Assembly (NCBI RefSeq): GCF_020169415.1
Contig: NZ_JAIULG010000011.1
Coordinates: forward strand, 1-64,000
DNA length: 64,000 bases
Reading direction: 5' to 3'
Origin: Tsukamurella sp. M9C
Lineage (GTDB): Bacteria; Actinomycetota; Actinomycetes; Mycobacteriales; Mycobacteriaceae
Part shown: piece by piece, positions 36,410-45,014 of the stretch
Layout: every line of letters begins with the position of its first letter
How positions within the stretch are numbered: position 1 is the first letter of the stretch
Notes under the pieces: generated by a model
The model's input: the letters and a program-made list of their open reading frames with translations, nothing else
What the model was told of the DNA's origin: nothing
The model's database searches: none
Position numbers and translations under genes: made by a program

Positions 36410-38194
36410 ATGAAGTTGCGCATCGAGTCCACGGAACCGACCCGGACCCACGCACCGTCCGACAATCTGACCACGCGGGTCCGCGATCTCGCGTCGTCGG
36501 CACCGTCGACGGAACTGTTCCTGCGCCCCTCCGGTTCCGGCTGGTCGCCCGTGACCGCCGCCCAGTTCAACGAGCAGATCACCGCGGTCGGTAAGGGCCT
36601 CATCGCCCGCGGGATCGCGCCGGGCACCCGGATCGCGATCATGAGCCCCACGCGGTACGAGTGGGCGCTCCTCGACTACGCGAACTGGTCCGTCGGCGGT
36701 TCGACGGTGGCGGTGTACGAGTCGAACTCGGCCGCGCAGGTCGAGCACATCCTCGCGGACTCCGGGTCCGTCGCGCTCATCACCGACACCCGGGCCACGG
36801 CCGACCGGATCGCCGCGGGCGTGCCCGCCGACACGCAGGTGTGGGTCATCGAGGACGGCCTGGTCGACGCCCTGGTGGCCGACGGCGCCGGCGTCTCGGA
36901 CGAGGACTACCTCGCGCGCGCGACCGCCGTCGACGCCGCCGCGGAGGCGACGCTCGTCTACACGTCGGGCACGACCGGCAAGCCCAAGGGTGTCGTCCTC
37001 ACCCACGACAACCTGCTCAGCGAGTACGACGCGATCCACGCGGGCCTGGACAAGATGGCCGGGCAGAACGCCAGCACGGTGATGTTCCTGCCGCTCGCCC
37101 ACATCTTCGCGCGCGCCATCTCCGTCGCCGCGGTCCAGCACTCGATCCGGGTCGCGCACACGGCCGACCTGTCGAACCTGACGGGCCTGTTCGGCGAGCT
37201 CAAGCCCACCTACATCCTCAGCGTGCCCCGCGTCTTCGAGAAGGTGTACAACACCATGAGCGCGAAGGCCGAGGAGGCCGGCAAGGGCAAGATCTTCAAC
37301 GCTGCGGTGGACACCTCCATCGAGTTCAGCAAGGCCCGGGACACGGGCGGCGCCGGGCTCGTGCTCAAGCTCAAGCACGCTCTGTTCGACAAGCTGGTCT
37401 ACTCCAAGTTGCGCGAGGCGCTCGGCGGCCAGTGCGATTGCGCCGTCTCCGGTGGCGCACCGCTCGGCGCGCGCCTCGGCCACTTCTTCCGCGGCGCCGG
37501 CGTCACCGTCTACGAGGGCTACGGCCTCTCCGAGACGAGCGCGGCCATCACCTGCAACACGCCCACCGAGCAGCGGATCGGCACCGTCGGCCGGCCCGTG
37601 CCCGGCAACGAGGTCGCCATCGCGGACGACGGCGAGGTCCTGCTCCGCGGTCCCGTCGTCTTCGGCGGCTACTGGGGCCTGCCCGAGGCGAACGCCGAGG
37701 CGCTGCAGGACGGCTGGTTCCACACCGGCGACCTGGGCTCCCTCGACGCCGACGGCTACCTGTCGATCACGGGCCGCAAGAAGGAGATCCTGGTGACCGC
37801 GGCAGGCAAGAACGTCGCGCCCGCGCAGACCGAGGACGCGCTGCGCCAGCACCCGCTGGTCTCGCAGGCGATGCTCGTGGGCGACAAGCAGCCCTTCGTC
37901 GGCGCGCTCATCACCCTCGATCAGGAGGCGCTGCCGGGCTGGCTCGCGGCGCACGGGCTGCCGGCCGAGATGACGCTCGAGGAGGCCGCCGCCAACGACG
38001 TCCTGCTCGCCGAGATCGCGTCCGCCGTGGGGACCGCGAACGCGCTGGTCTCCAAGGCCGAGCAGGTGAAGAAGTGGAGCGTGCTCAGCACCGACTTCAC
38101 CATCGAGGGCGGCGAGCTCACCCCGACGCTGAAGGTCAAGCGCAACGTCGTCATGGACAAGTACGGCGACGAGGTCGACGCGATCTACGCCTGA
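36410..38194 (+). CDS. fadD: long-chain fatty acid-CoA ligase (FadD15-like)
   Basis: 594 residues. The AMP-binding motif YTSGTTGKPKGVVLTH, the A5 motif GYGLSETSAAI and the core motif WFHTGDLGSLDADGYLSITG, followed by RKKEILVTAAGKNVAP, are all present. It activates long-chain fatty acids to acyl-CoA at the membrane. GAGGAG directly abuts ATG 36410; TTG 36416 would have better spacing, so the exact start is open. An ATG at 36402 opens a three-codon reading frame whose TGA overlaps ATG 36410. Confidence 0.9.
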   Translation: MKLRIESTEPTRTHAPSDNLTTRVRDLASSAPSTELFLRPSGSGWSPVTAAQFNEQITAVGKGLIARGIAPGTRIAIMSPTRYEWALLDYANWSVGGSTVAVYESNSAAQVEHILADSGSVALITDTRATADRIAAGVPADTQVWVIEDGLVDALVADGAGVSDEDYLARATAVDAAAEATLVYTSGTTGKPKGVVLTHDNLLSEYDAIHAGLDKMAGQNASTVMFLPLAHIFARAISVAAVQHSIRVAHTADLSNLTGLFGELKPTYILSVPRVFEKVYNTMSAKAEEAGKGKIFNAAVDTSIEFSKARDTGGAGLVLKLKHALFDKLVYSKLREALGGQCDCAVSGGAPLGARLGHFFRGAGVTVYEGYGLSETSAAITCNTPTEQRIGTVGRPVPGNEVAIADDGEVLLRGPVVFGGYWGLPEANAEALQDGWFHTGDLGSLDADGYLSITGRKKEILVTAAGKNVAPAQTEDALRQHPLVSQAMLVGDKQPFVGALITLDQEALPGWLAAHGLPAEMTLEEAAANDVLLAEIASAVGTANALVSKAEQVKKWSVLSTDFTIEGGELTPTLKVKRNVVMDKYGDEVDAIYA

Positions 38195-38208
38195 TCGCCC
38201 CCGGACGA

Positions 38209-38247
38209 CGAACGCCGCCCCTCCCCTGCGGGAGTGGGCGGCGTTCG
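38209..38247. terminator. bidirectional terminator
   Basis: CGAACGCCGCCC pairs with GGGCGGCGTTCG and the stem continues as CTCCC/GGGAG with a one-base bulge. It lies between fadD and the convergent DUF3817 gene and can serve both. Confidence 0.8.
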
Positions 38248-38260
38248 CGTTCGCGGCGCG

Positions 38261-38638
38261 TCAGAGGTCGAACTGCGCGCGGATCTCGTCCGAGTTCTTC
38301 TTCTCGAAGTAGAACGAAGCGAACGGGATCGTGCCGGCGAGGAGCGTGAGGAAGAACCGCTTCGCGGGCCATCGGACCTTCGACCCCAGATCCACGGTGA
38401 TGATCAGGTAGATGAAGTAGCACCAGCCGTGGACGGCCCCGAAGTAGAACAGCCACTCCGGGCTCTCCCAGCCGAACGCCGGGGCCAAAGCGTACTTGTA
38501 GACCATCTCCGCACAGAAGACCAGGAGGATGACACCTGTCAGGGTTGCCATGAAGCGGTAGCGCTTGAGCGCGGCGGCCACCTGGTCACGGCGCTTGGCC
38601 GCCAGCTTCTCCGCCGTCGGCGCGGGTGCGTCGGTCAC
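38261..38638 (-). CDS. DUF3817 membrane protein
   Basis: 125 residues with three membrane helices (TLTGVILLVFCAEMVYKY, FYFGAVHGWCYFIYLIITV, and FFLTLLAGTIPFASFYF) and the DUF3817 features HGWCY and PFASFYFEKK. Function unknown. A DUF3817 gene also lies close to the rph-rdgB block in M. tuberculosis, as here. Its GTG overlaps the stop of the upstream gene by four bases (GTGA), so the pair is coupled. Confidence 0.8.
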   Translation of the reverse strand: MTDAPAPTAEKLAAKRRDQVAAALKRYRFMATLTGVILLVFCAEMVYKYALAPAFGWESPEWLFYFGAVHGWCYFIYLIITVDLGSKVRWPAKRFFLTLLAGTIPFASFYFEKKNSDEIRAQFDL

Positions 38639-39105
38639 TTCTTCTCCTCGGTCTGCTCGCTCCCCGCCAGTTCGGCGAGGAGCTTGTTGTACTCGTCGTG
38701 CGCCGGGTCGTCCGGCGCGGTGTCGGGGGCCGACGGTGCCGCCACCCGGGTGGGCAGGAAGCCGTCCGGGATCGCGGTCAGCGTGCCCGCGGGCGCGACC
38801 GTCGACCGCGGCGCGAGGGCCGGTCGCTCGACGGGGGAATCCTCGGGCGCGGCATCCGCGCCTCCCTCGGCCTCGGCGACGAGCCGGTCCTGCAGCTCCG
38901 CCTCGTCCTCGAGCTGCACGAACCGGCGGTAGCCCCAGACCGCCGCGACGGCGAAGAGCGGCCACTGCAGGGCGTAGCCGAGGTTCCGCGCGGAGCCCGC
39001 GGTGGACTCGAAGCGCCCCCACTGCCACCAGCCGAGCGCCAGGAACGCCACGGCGGCGATCACGACGAACGCGATCAGCGCGGGGCGATGACGACGACGT
39101 TTCAC
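38635..39105 (-). CDS. hypothetical two-helix membrane protein
   Basis: 156 residues, not recognised. A basic start (VKRRRHRP) leads into two helices (ALIAFVVIAAVAFLALGWW and ALQWPLFAVAAVWGYRRF), then a long acidic, Pro/Ala-rich cytoplasmic tail with DEYNKLLAELAGSE at the end. The frame stays open upstream to 39294, but that part is antisense to tRNA-Leu. GTG 39105 is preferred: TACCGT (39113-39118) lies seven bases before it. First gene of the pair with the DUF3817 protein. Confidence 0.65.
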   Translation of the reverse strand: MKRRRHRPALIAFVVIAAVAFLALGWWQWGRFESTAGSARNLGYALQWPLFAVAAVWGYRRFVQLEDEAELQDRLVAEAEGGADAAPEDSPVERPALAPRSTVAPAGTLTAIPDGFLPTRVAAPSAPDTAPDDPAHDEYNKLLAELAGSEQTEEKK

Positions 39106-39191
39106 GACCTCGACGGTACCCGTCAACCCGGCGGTGTCCGAATGCCGGTATCGTGACCTGCGCCGCAGCGGAGAACCATCCACTGCCGCAC

Positions 39192-39273
39192 GCGCCCGTG
39201 GCGGAATTGGCAGACGCGCAGGATTTAGGTTCCTGTCTGGAGACGGGTGGGGGTTCAAGTCCCCCCGGGCGCA
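39192..39273 (+). tRNA. tRNA-Leu (anticodon TAG)
   Basis: Acceptor GCGCCCG/CGGGCGC, D arm starting GCGG, anticodon stem CAGGA/TCCTG with loop TTTAGGT (anticodon TAG at 39226-39228), a class II variable arm, and T stem GGGGG/CCCCC around TTCAAGT. The 82-base length fits a leucine tRNA. It reads CUA and possibly other CUN codons. CCA is not encoded. Confidence 0.95.
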
Positions 39274-39294
39274 CTCTCCGAAACACTTCGTCAC

Positions 39295-39313
39295 TAAGGT
39301 AAGGTTTACCTAT
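39295..39313 (+). promoter_or_regulatory. IdeR/DtxR-box-like operator
   Basis: TAAGGTAAGGTTTACCTAT matches 14 of 19 positions of the IdeR/DtxR consensus TTAGGTTAGGCTAACCTAA and has a perfect core AGGTAA-GGT-TTACCT. It ends on the first two bases of the start codon at 39312, where iron-loaded IdeR would block transcription or translation. Confidence 0.55.
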
Positions 39314-39818
39314 GTGGCTCTCGCACTTCCTCGGCGTTGCACTGCCGCTGCTCCTCCTCCCCACCGTCGCGCTGTTCGCCTGCGCCACGTGGGGCCAGGC
39401 GGCTCTCGCGGGTGACTACCCCGCCGACGTCCGCGCCCTGATGCCCGAGTTCTCCGCAGCGGAGCGGCGCCGTGGCACCGCGCTCGCAACGCTCTTTCTG
39501 GTGACGCTCGTCGGGGCGGTCTTCACCGCCACCGTCACCTGGATCGACGGTGCCCCCGCCTCCGGGTTCCTGCAGGCCTACGGGATCGCCTTCGCGACCC
39601 TGTTCGCGTTCTGCGTGATCGACCTGATCTTCGACTGGATCGTGCTGTGCTGGTGGCGTCCGTCGTGGGTCGTCGTCCGCGGAACCGAATCGGCCGAGGG
39701 ATGGGGCGACTACATGTTCCACGTCCGCGAGCAGCTGAGCCCGACGGGCCTGGCCGCGATGTTCGGCCTCCCCCTCGTCGTCGCGGCGGCCGCGACGGCC
39801 GCCCGCGCGCTGCTCTAG
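39312..39818 (+). CDS. hypothetical four-helix membrane protein, possibly iron-regulated
   Basis: 168 residues, family not recognised. Four hydrophobic stretches (residues 5-33, 58-80, 88-115, 146-165) and a Trp-rich turn (DWIVLCWWRPSWVVVRG). A cytoplasmic-looking loop holds SAAERRRGTAL. No metal-binding motif is obvious. The start codon overlaps the IdeR-like box, which is the only clue to its role. It follows tRNA-Leu by 38 bases. Confidence 0.65.
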   Translation: MWLSHFLGVALPLLLLPTVALFACATWGQAALAGDYPADVRALMPEFSAAERRRGTALATLFLVTLVGAVFTATVTWIDGAPASGFLQAYGIAFATLFAFCVIDLIFDWIVLCWWRPSWVVVRGTESAEGWGDYMFHVREQLSPTGLAAMFGLPLVVAAAATAARALL

Positions 39819-39983
39819 CGTCGAGCCACCGGCCGGAGCTCCTACGCCTCGGGCACTCCGGGCCGGAACGAGGAACGCGCCCGCCGCCGATCAACTCATC
39901 CTCCACATCAGCAGCAAGGCAACGAGACCGGCGCAGGTGCGCGCTGCCGATTGCCCCGCGGCGCTCGGCGTGCGGCGTGGCCG

Positions 39984-40412
39984 TCAGACCTCGCGCGACG
40001 GTGCGCCGTCGCCCCGCCCGGGCCGCGTGAAGGTTGCGAGGTGGACCACGAACGCCACGCCTGCAGCCGCCAATGCCACCGCCACCACCTGCCCGAGCCC
40101 GACGGCGAACCCGGGTACGTCGCCGCTCGAGATCGCCGACAGGGCAGATGCGCCGGCGATCATCGCTCCGACGTCGCAGAGCCCGACCACGACGGCGGCG
40201 ACGAAGCCGAGAATCCCCGCGCCTCGACCGAGCGACAGCAGGCCCAACCCGCCCAGTGCGCAGACCGCCAAGCCGATCAGCACAAGATCCACCCGGACCT
40301 TCGACACCAGATCTGGGCTCAAGCCGTTGAAGCCGGACAGCAGCACCAGCGCGACGAGAGGCAGCGCGAATGCCGAGATCGCCGCGACCTCCGACCGATG
40401 ACCTGAGTTCAT
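39984..40412 (-). CDS. hypothetical small membrane protein, four helices
   Basis: 142 residues, not recognised. Nearly the whole chain is hydrophobic, with four segments (about 10-27, 41-60, 63-88, 100-125) and Gly-rich turns, ending in a basic TRPGRGDGAPSREV tail. ATG 40412 lies seven bases after TATGTT (40420-40425), the leaderless pattern, which supports this start and the reality of the gene. The 165 bases between it and the convergent gene at 39818 hold nothing recognised. Confidence 0.55.
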   Translation of the reverse strand: MNSGHRSEVAAISAFALPLVALVLLSGFNGLSPDLVSKVRVDLVLIGLAVCALGGLGLLSLGRGAGILGFVAAVVVGLCDVGAMIAGASALSAISSGDVPGFAVGLGQVVAVALAAAGVAFVVHLATFTRPGRGDGAPSREV

Positions 40413-40637
40413 GATGCTTAACATAGCGCACCGAATCGACAACAGTGCAGATGGCAGGCCTCCGAACAGTCGGGCACGCCCGCACGCAACGCACCGCCAC
40501 TCGCCGCTACCACACCGCCGGCCAATCACCGGCGGACATAGGACAACAGAGGATGCCGTTTGCGGAGATCTCCTCGTCGCTTCTCATGAAAGAAGCTCCA
40601 GGCGATAGTGGGTTTTCCCGGCCGAACCCGTCCGCCT

Positions 40638-40745
40638 CCTGTGAATGCCTGTGAATTCTCTTCGGAGGAACTCAGTTTCACCCCGCTACGTTCGGAGGAG
40701 TGGCTCGGACCGCCCACCGGTGGATCCGAGCGACGACGAAGGGAG
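40638..40745 (+). promoter_or_regulatory. leader region of the haemophore-like gene
   Basis: Within the 339-base gene-free stretch 40413-40751. A tandem CCTGTGAAT (40638-40646, 40648-40656) repeats with a 10-base period. TACGTT (40687-40692) may be the -10. A hairpin GCTCGGA/TCCGAGC (40703-40731) enclosing CCACCGGTGG lies in the leader, and AAGGGAG (40739-40745) is the ribosome-binding site. The rest of the stretch shows no gene. Confidence 0.4.
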
Positions 40746-40751
40746 AACGAC

Positions 40752-41108
40752 ATGCTCACACGATGGAAGATCGCCGCCACCGCCGGCGCTGCCGGCGCCC
40801 TCGCCCTGGCCCCCGCCGCGATGGCTCAGGCGGCACCGTCCGACCCGGTACCCGGCACGAACTGCACGGTGGCCCAGGTCGAACGCGCGCTGGTCGCCGT
40901 CGCGCCCGAGGCGGCGACGATGGTGAATCAGGTGCCCGGCGGCCGCGCCGAGGCCGAACGGATCCTGACGCTGCCGCCCGCCGAGCGCACCGCTCGGATC
41001 CACGAGCTGGGCCGGCAGAACCCGCAGCTCGCGGCGTACTACGGCCAGAACCAGGGGAAGATCAATCAGACGATCGGCGTCGTCGCGTCGACCTGCTCGC
41101 AGTACTGA
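40752..41108 (+). CDS. haemophore-related exported protein
   Basis: 118 residues. A Sec signal peptide (MLTRWKIAATAGAAGALALA, cut near AQAAP) precedes an all-helical domain of about 90 residues with one Cys near each end (GTNCTVAQVERAL and VVASTCSQY), probably a disulfide. The layout, including ERTARIHELGRQNPQLAAYY, matches the mycobacterial haemophore (Rv0203-like, haem-binding) family; haem binding itself is inferred. AAGGGAG six bases before ATG supports the start. No IdeR box was found upstream. Confidence 0.7.
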   Translation: MLTRWKIAATAGAAGALALAPAAMAQAAPSDPVPGTNCTVAQVERALVAVAPEAATMVNQVPGGRAEAERILTLPPAERTARIHELGRQNPQLAAYYGQNQGKINQTIGVVASTCSQY

Positions 41109-41123
41109 TCGCCCCACGCACCA

Positions 41124-41159
41124 CGAAGGCGCCGACTCCACCGGGAGTCGGCGCCTTCG
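41124..41159. terminator. bidirectional terminator
   Basis: A perfect 16-base stem, CGAAGGCGCCGACTCC with GGAGTCGGCGCCTTCG, around the four-base loop ACCG. It lies 15 bases after the haemophore-like gene and 18 bases after the end of the convergent lipoprotein gene. Confidence 0.9.
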
Positions 41160-41177
41160 CCGTACGAGCACGATCCG

Positions 41178-41459
41178 TCAGGAGATCGGGATCTCCTTGA
41201 TCTTCGAATCCGGCTTGCCCGCCGTCTTGCAGTAGACGATCGCCTGCTGCTGCAGTCCCGTGATCACGAGCGCCGAGGGCTCGTCGCCGTGCTTGTCCTT
41301 GTACAGCTTCGTCACCTGCTCGCGCTGGTCCGCGTCGGACATCTTCTGATAGTTCTCGCAGGTGGTGTCACCGCCCTGCTTCGTGCAGCCGGTGAGGGTG
41401 AGCGCGGCGACGGCGAGCACCGCCGCACCGAGGCGGATTCCGATGGTGGGCTTCGACAT
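41178..41459 (-). CDS. small lipoprotein, HdeA-like
   Basis: 93 residues. Signal peptide with lipobox LTLTGC (lipidated Cys about residue 25). The mature part has TCENYQKMSDADQREQVTKL and a second Cys in AIVYCKTAG, a two-Cys helical pattern seen in small actinobacterial proteins annotated as HdeA-like acid-stress chaperones. That function is a weak inference. ATG 41459 is chosen over GTG 41465 because GGAAGG lies upstream at suitable distance. It shares a terminator with the haemophore-like gene. Confidence 0.65.
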   Translation of the reverse strand: MSKPTIGIRLGAAVLAVAALTLTGCTKQGGDTTCENYQKMSDADQREQVTKLYKDKHGDEPSALVITGLQQQAIVYCKTAGKPDSKIKEIPIS

Positions 41460-41515
41460 GGGCACCTTCCGGCTGGACGACGGGACGGGTCGACCCTACC
41501 GACACGCGGGTCGCA

Positions 41516-42763
41516 TCAGTCGACGCAGGGGATCTCGCCGCCGCGCAGCGTGGTCCCGGAATCCGGCACCGGACCCGCTGCGGCGGTCGTCGGCACCGTC
41601 GTCGTGCCCGGCGCGCGAGGTGCGGTGAAGCCCACGGGCTTCGGGGCCGGGGTCGCGCCACCGGTCTCCGCGGCGTCGGAGGCCTCGTCGGCATCGTCCG
41701 GCGCGGGCACGGACTGGCCGAAGGCCTTCTGCACCTGCGCGCGAATGGCCTTCGGGTCCACCAGGTTCACGGCCTGCTGGTCGATCATGTCGTAGCCGAG
41801 CACCGGCAGGGTCGTGAAGGTCAGGTTCGTACCGGCGATCTGGCCGGCCTGCTGCGCGAACTCCTGCAGGTCCCAGCCGTCGGACACGACGACGTCCTTC
41901 TGCGCGACGGCGATCAGGGACTGCAGCTTGCGGACGTCGCCGAAGACGCCCTGCTTCTGCAGCTGCACCATGACTCCGGCGATGAAGGCCTGCTGCCGGT
42001 GGGTGCGGTCGAGGTCGCCGTCGGCGAGCCCGTGCCGCTGCCGGACGAAGGCCAGCGACTGCGCCGCGTTCAGCTTCTGCCGGCCGGCGGGGAAGGCGGC
42101 GCCGGAGTAGCTGTCGCGGACGGGGTTGTTCAGGCACACCTCGACCCCGCCGAGCGTCTGCGCCAGATCGTAGAAGCCGACGAGACTGACCTCGGCGAAG
42201 TGGTCGATCGGCACGCCCACGAGCCGGCCGACGGTGGCGATCGTGGCGGCGCGGGCGGACTCGCGGGCCTTGCTCTCGAGTTCCTTGCGGTCGGAGACGC
42301 CGGTGGCGGCGAGCTCGTCCTCGACCTCGGCCTTGCGGGTGCCGTAGGCCTCCTTGATCTTCCCCTTCTTCTTCGACTCGACGCCGACGAAGGTCACGTA
42401 GTCGTCGCGCGGGATCGAGAAGGCGGTCACCTTCTTCCCGTCCGCGGGGACGTGCAGCAGGATCAGGGTGTTGGTGTTGTAGCCGCCGTTGTCACTGGTA
42501 CCGGCGTGCAGCTGCTGGAGCACGTCGGCGGGGAGGGGGTCGCCGTTCTGGTCGCGCCGGGTGTCGAGGCCCATCAGCAGGATGTTCTTCGCGCCGCCCG
42601 TGGACTTCGCGACCTTGGCCTCGGCGAGCGCGCGGGAGACGTTGAAGCCGCCGATCACCAGATTGGTGCTCCACCAGACGGTTCCGGTGACGGCGAGCAC
42701 GACGGCCGACAGCAGCGCGATGGCCACGCGGCCACCCCGCGCTCCCGACGGTCTGCGCTTCAC
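41516..42763 (-). CDS. LytR-CpsA-Psr (LCP) family cell-wall ligase
   Basis: 415 residues. One N-terminal membrane helix (VAIALLSAVVLAVTGTVWW), then the LCP domain with NILLMGLDTRRDQ, TNTLILLHVPADGKKVTAFSIPRDDYV and DLDRTHRQQAFI. LCP proteins link arabinogalactan or other anionic polymers to peptidoglycan outside the membrane using polyprenyl-phosphate carriers. A short Pro/Ala tail ends GGEIPCVD. GTG 42763 lies six bases after TAATGT (42770-42775), so it has its own leaderless promoter downstream of rdgB. Confidence 0.9.
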   Translation of the reverse strand: MKRRPSGARGGRVAIALLSAVVLAVTGTVWWSTNLVIGGFNVSRALAEAKVAKSTGGAKNILLMGLDTRRDQNGDPLPADVLQQLHAGTSDNGGYNTNTLILLHVPADGKKVTAFSIPRDDYVTFVGVESKKKGKIKEAYGTRKAEVEDELAATGVSDRKELESKARESARAATIATVGRLVGVPIDHFAEVSLVGFYDLAQTLGGVEVCLNNPVRDSYSGAAFPAGRQKLNAAQSLAFVRQRHGLADGDLDRTHRQQAFIAGVMVQLQKQGVFGDVRKLQSLIAVAQKDVVVSDGWDLQEFAQQAGQIAGTNLTFTTLPVLGYDMIDQQAVNLVDPKAIRAQVQKAFGQSVPAPDDADEASDAAETGGATPAPKPVGFTAPRAPGTTTVPTTAAAGPVPDSGTTLRGGEIPCVD

Positions 42764-42790
42764 GCGGCGACATTACCGCGCGGAGCGGCG

Positions 42791-43411
42791 CTACTCAGGG
42801 ACGCGCGCCGCGAGTGCCCGGAGCGGCTCCACCAGCTGGGCGAGCGCCCGCGCGCGATGGCTGATCGCGTTCTTCTCCTCCGCGGTCAGCTCCGCGGCGG
42901 TGCGGTCCGAGCCCTCGGGGAGGAAGACCGGGTCGTAGCCGAAGCCGCCGTCGCCGCGGGGCTCCCGCAGGACGGTGCCGCGCCAGGTGCCGCGCACCGT
43001 CCGCTCCCCCGTGCCGTCCACGAGGGCGCACGCCGAGACGAACTCGCCGCCGCGCCGCTCGTCCGGGGTGTCGGAGATCTGCGCGAGCACAAGGGCGGTG
43101 TTCGCCGGGTCGTCCCCGTGGCGGCCGGACCAGCGCGCCGAGAGCACGCCGGGCATGCCGTTGAGGGCGTCGACGCAGATGCCGGAATCGTCGGCGAGGC
43201 AGGGCAGTCCGGTCCGCTCGTAGCCCTGCCGGGCCTTGATGAGCGCGTTGCCCTCGAACGACGGCGCGTCCTCGGGCAGCTCCTCGAAGGCCGGGACCTC
43301 GTCGAGCCCGATGACCTCGAGACCGACGATGCCCGCGTCGGCGACGACCTGCCGCAGCTCGCGGAGCTTCTTCGCGTTGCGCGAGGCGAGCAGCAGCCGG
43401 GTGCCGGTCAC
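42791..43411 (-). CDS. rdgB: dITP/XTP pyrophosphatase (RdgB/HAM1)
   Basis: 206 residues, family length. [32 protein letters not shown], the metal loop [14 protein letters not shown] and [12 protein letters not shown] are all there. It hydrolyses inosine and xanthosine triphosphates to keep them out of DNA. Its GTG overlaps the rph stop by four bases, as in the rphA-Rv1341 pair of mycobacteria, so translation is coupled. Confidence 0.93.
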   Translation of the reverse strand: MTGTRLLLASRNAKKLRELRQVVADAGIVGLEVIGLDEVPAFEELPEDAPSFEGNALIKARQGYERTGLPCLADDSGICVDALNGMPGVLSARWSGRHGDDPANTALVLAQISDTPDERRGGEFVSACALVDGTGERTVRGTWRGTVLREPRGDGGFGYDPVFLPEGSDRTAAELTAEEKNAISHRARALAQLVEPLRALAARVPE

Positions 43412-44190
43412 TGCCCGAACTTCTTCTTCTGTTCGCCCTCGAACTCCGGCAGCACGCCCGGGTACGGCGCCGCGAGCGCCTCCTTCTGCACGGCGAAGAG
43501 CTTCTCGGTGCCGGCGACCGCGGAGTCGAGCATCCAGTCGAGGGTGGTGCGGGCGAAGGTGGCTCCCTCGCCCGTGCCCTGCACCTCGACGAGGGTGCCG
43601 GTGTCGGTGGCGACGACGTTCATGTCGACCTCGGCGCGCGAATCCTCCTCGTACGGCAGGTCGAGCCGGACGCGGCCGTCGACGACGCCCACCGAGACGG
43701 CGGCGATCGCGCACGAGATGGGCTGCGGGTCGGTCAGCTTGCCGGCGGCGCCGAGGTAGGTCACGGCGTCGCACAGCGCGACGTAGGCGCCGGTGATCGA
43801 CGCGGTGCGGGTGCCGCCGTCGGCCTGCAACACGTCGCAGTCGATGGCGATCGTGTTCTCGCCCAGCGCCGCGAGGTCGATGCAGGCGCGCAGCGACCGG
43901 CCGATGAGGCGGGAGATCTCGTGGGTGCGGCCGCCGACCTTGCCCTTGGTGGACTCGCGGCGGCTGCGCTCGTGGGTGGCGCCGGGGAGCATCGAGTACT
44001 CGGCGGTCAGCCAACCCTGGCCCGATCCGCGGCGCCAGCCGGGCACGCCCAGCTCGACGCTGGCGGTGCACAGCACCTTGGTGTTGCCGAACTCCACCAG
44101 CACCGAACCGGCGGGGTTCTGCGTGAATCCCCGGGTGATGGTCACGGGGCGGAGTTCGTCGTCGGCCCTGCCGTCTGCGCGTCTGCTCAC
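43408..44190 (-). CDS. rph: ribonuclease PH
   Basis: 260 residues. [22 protein letters not shown] at the start, the phosphate-binding region [15 protein letters not shown] and [17 protein letters not shown] are the RNase PH signatures. It trims tRNA 3' ends by phosphorolysis. GTG 44190 is six bases after TAGGCT (44197-44202), giving rph-rdgB its own leaderless promoter behind the phosphodiesterase gene. Confidence 0.95.
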   Translation of the reverse strand: MSRRADGRADDELRPVTITRGFTQNPAGSVLVEFGNTKVLCTASVELGVPGWRRGSGQGWLTAEYSMLPGATHERSRRESTKGKVGGRTHEISRLIGRSLRACIDLAALGENTIAIDCDVLQADGGTRTASITGAYVALCDAVTYLGAAGKLTDPQPISCAIAAVSVGVVDGRVRLDLPYEEDSRAEVDMNVVATDTGTLVEVQGTGEGATFARTTLDWMLDSAVAGTEKLFAVQKEALAAPYPGVLPEFEGEQKKKFGQ

Positions 44191-44224
44191 GGACCCAGCC
44201 TATCGCCTCCCGTCGGCGGGGGCG

Positions 44225-44986
44225 CTAGAGCTCGAAGACGTCGCCGCCCGTCACGGCGTGGACCGGCCCGTCGTAGACGGAGCGCGCCTCGGCGAGCACC
44301 GCTTCGCGCGAGGTCCACGGCGGGATGTGGGTGAGCAGCAGCCGCCCGACGCCCGCGTCCGCGGCGGCCTGGCCGGCCTCGACGCCCGAGAGGTGCACGC
44401 CCAGCGGGCGGTTCGCGGGGTCGTGCGTCCAGCTGGCCTCGGCCAGCATCACGTCCGCGCCGCGGGCGACCTCGACGAGGTTGTCGCAGACGCCGGTGTC
44501 GCCCGTGTACGCGAGGACCTTGCCGCTCGGCGACGTGATCCGCAGGCCGTGCGACTCGGGCGGATGGAACATGCGGAAGGGACGCACGGTGAGGCCTCCC
44601 ACGACGTGGTCCTCACCCTCGGCCCACGCGGAGAAGTCGAACGTGTCGGAGATGTCGTCGAGCATCGCCGCCGACTCGGCGGAGGCGCGCCCCAGGCGCT
44701 CCGGGGTGTCCGCGGGGCCGATCAGGCGGGCGCGGCCCACCGCGGGCTCCGGGTGGTAGCGCCGCCACACGAGCAGCGACGGCACGTCGAGGCAGTGGTC
44801 GGCGTGCAGGTGCGAGAGCATGACGGTGACCGTGTTCGGGTCGACTCGCTGTTGCAACTCCCCCAACACCCCGGGTCCGAAATCCATGACGACCGGATCC
44901 TGCCCGTCCACCTCCAAGAGGTATCCCGAGCAGGCCGCCCGAGGACCGCCGACGCTGCCGGAACACCCGAGGATGGTGAGACGCAT
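44225..44986 (-). CDS. metallo-beta-lactamase-fold phosphodiesterase (Rv1339-like)
   Basis: 253 residues. The metal motif His59-x-His61-x-Asp63-His64 (LSHLHADHCLD), YTGDTGVCDNL for further ligands and LLLTHIPPW near the end are intact. The orthologue by position, Rv1339, is a cyclic-nucleotide phosphodiesterase that degrades cAMP; RNase Z-like activity is the alternative. It follows the rhomboid gene by 28 bases and precedes rph. The mycobacterial order has murI between rhomboid and this gene; here it is absent. Confidence 0.85.
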   Translation of the reverse strand: MRLTILGCSGSVGGPRAACSGYLLEVDGQDPVVMDFGPGVLGELQQRVDPNTVTVMLSHLHADHCLDVPSLLVWRRYHPEPAVGRARLIGPADTPERLGRASAESAAMLDDISDTFDFSAWAEGEDHVVGGLTVRPFRMFHPPESHGLRITSPSGKVLAYTGDTGVCDNLVEVARGADVMLAEASWTHDPANRPLGVHLSGVEAGQAAADAGVGRLLLTHIPPWTSREAVLAEARSVYDGPVHAVTGGDVFEL

Positions 44987-45014
44987 GAAGCACATGCTGC
45001 CAGATCCGCGATCG

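Noticed and set aside
39106-39294. N-terminal extension of the gene at 38635-39105
   Set aside because: The extension is the antisense of tRNA-Leu, a common false reading.
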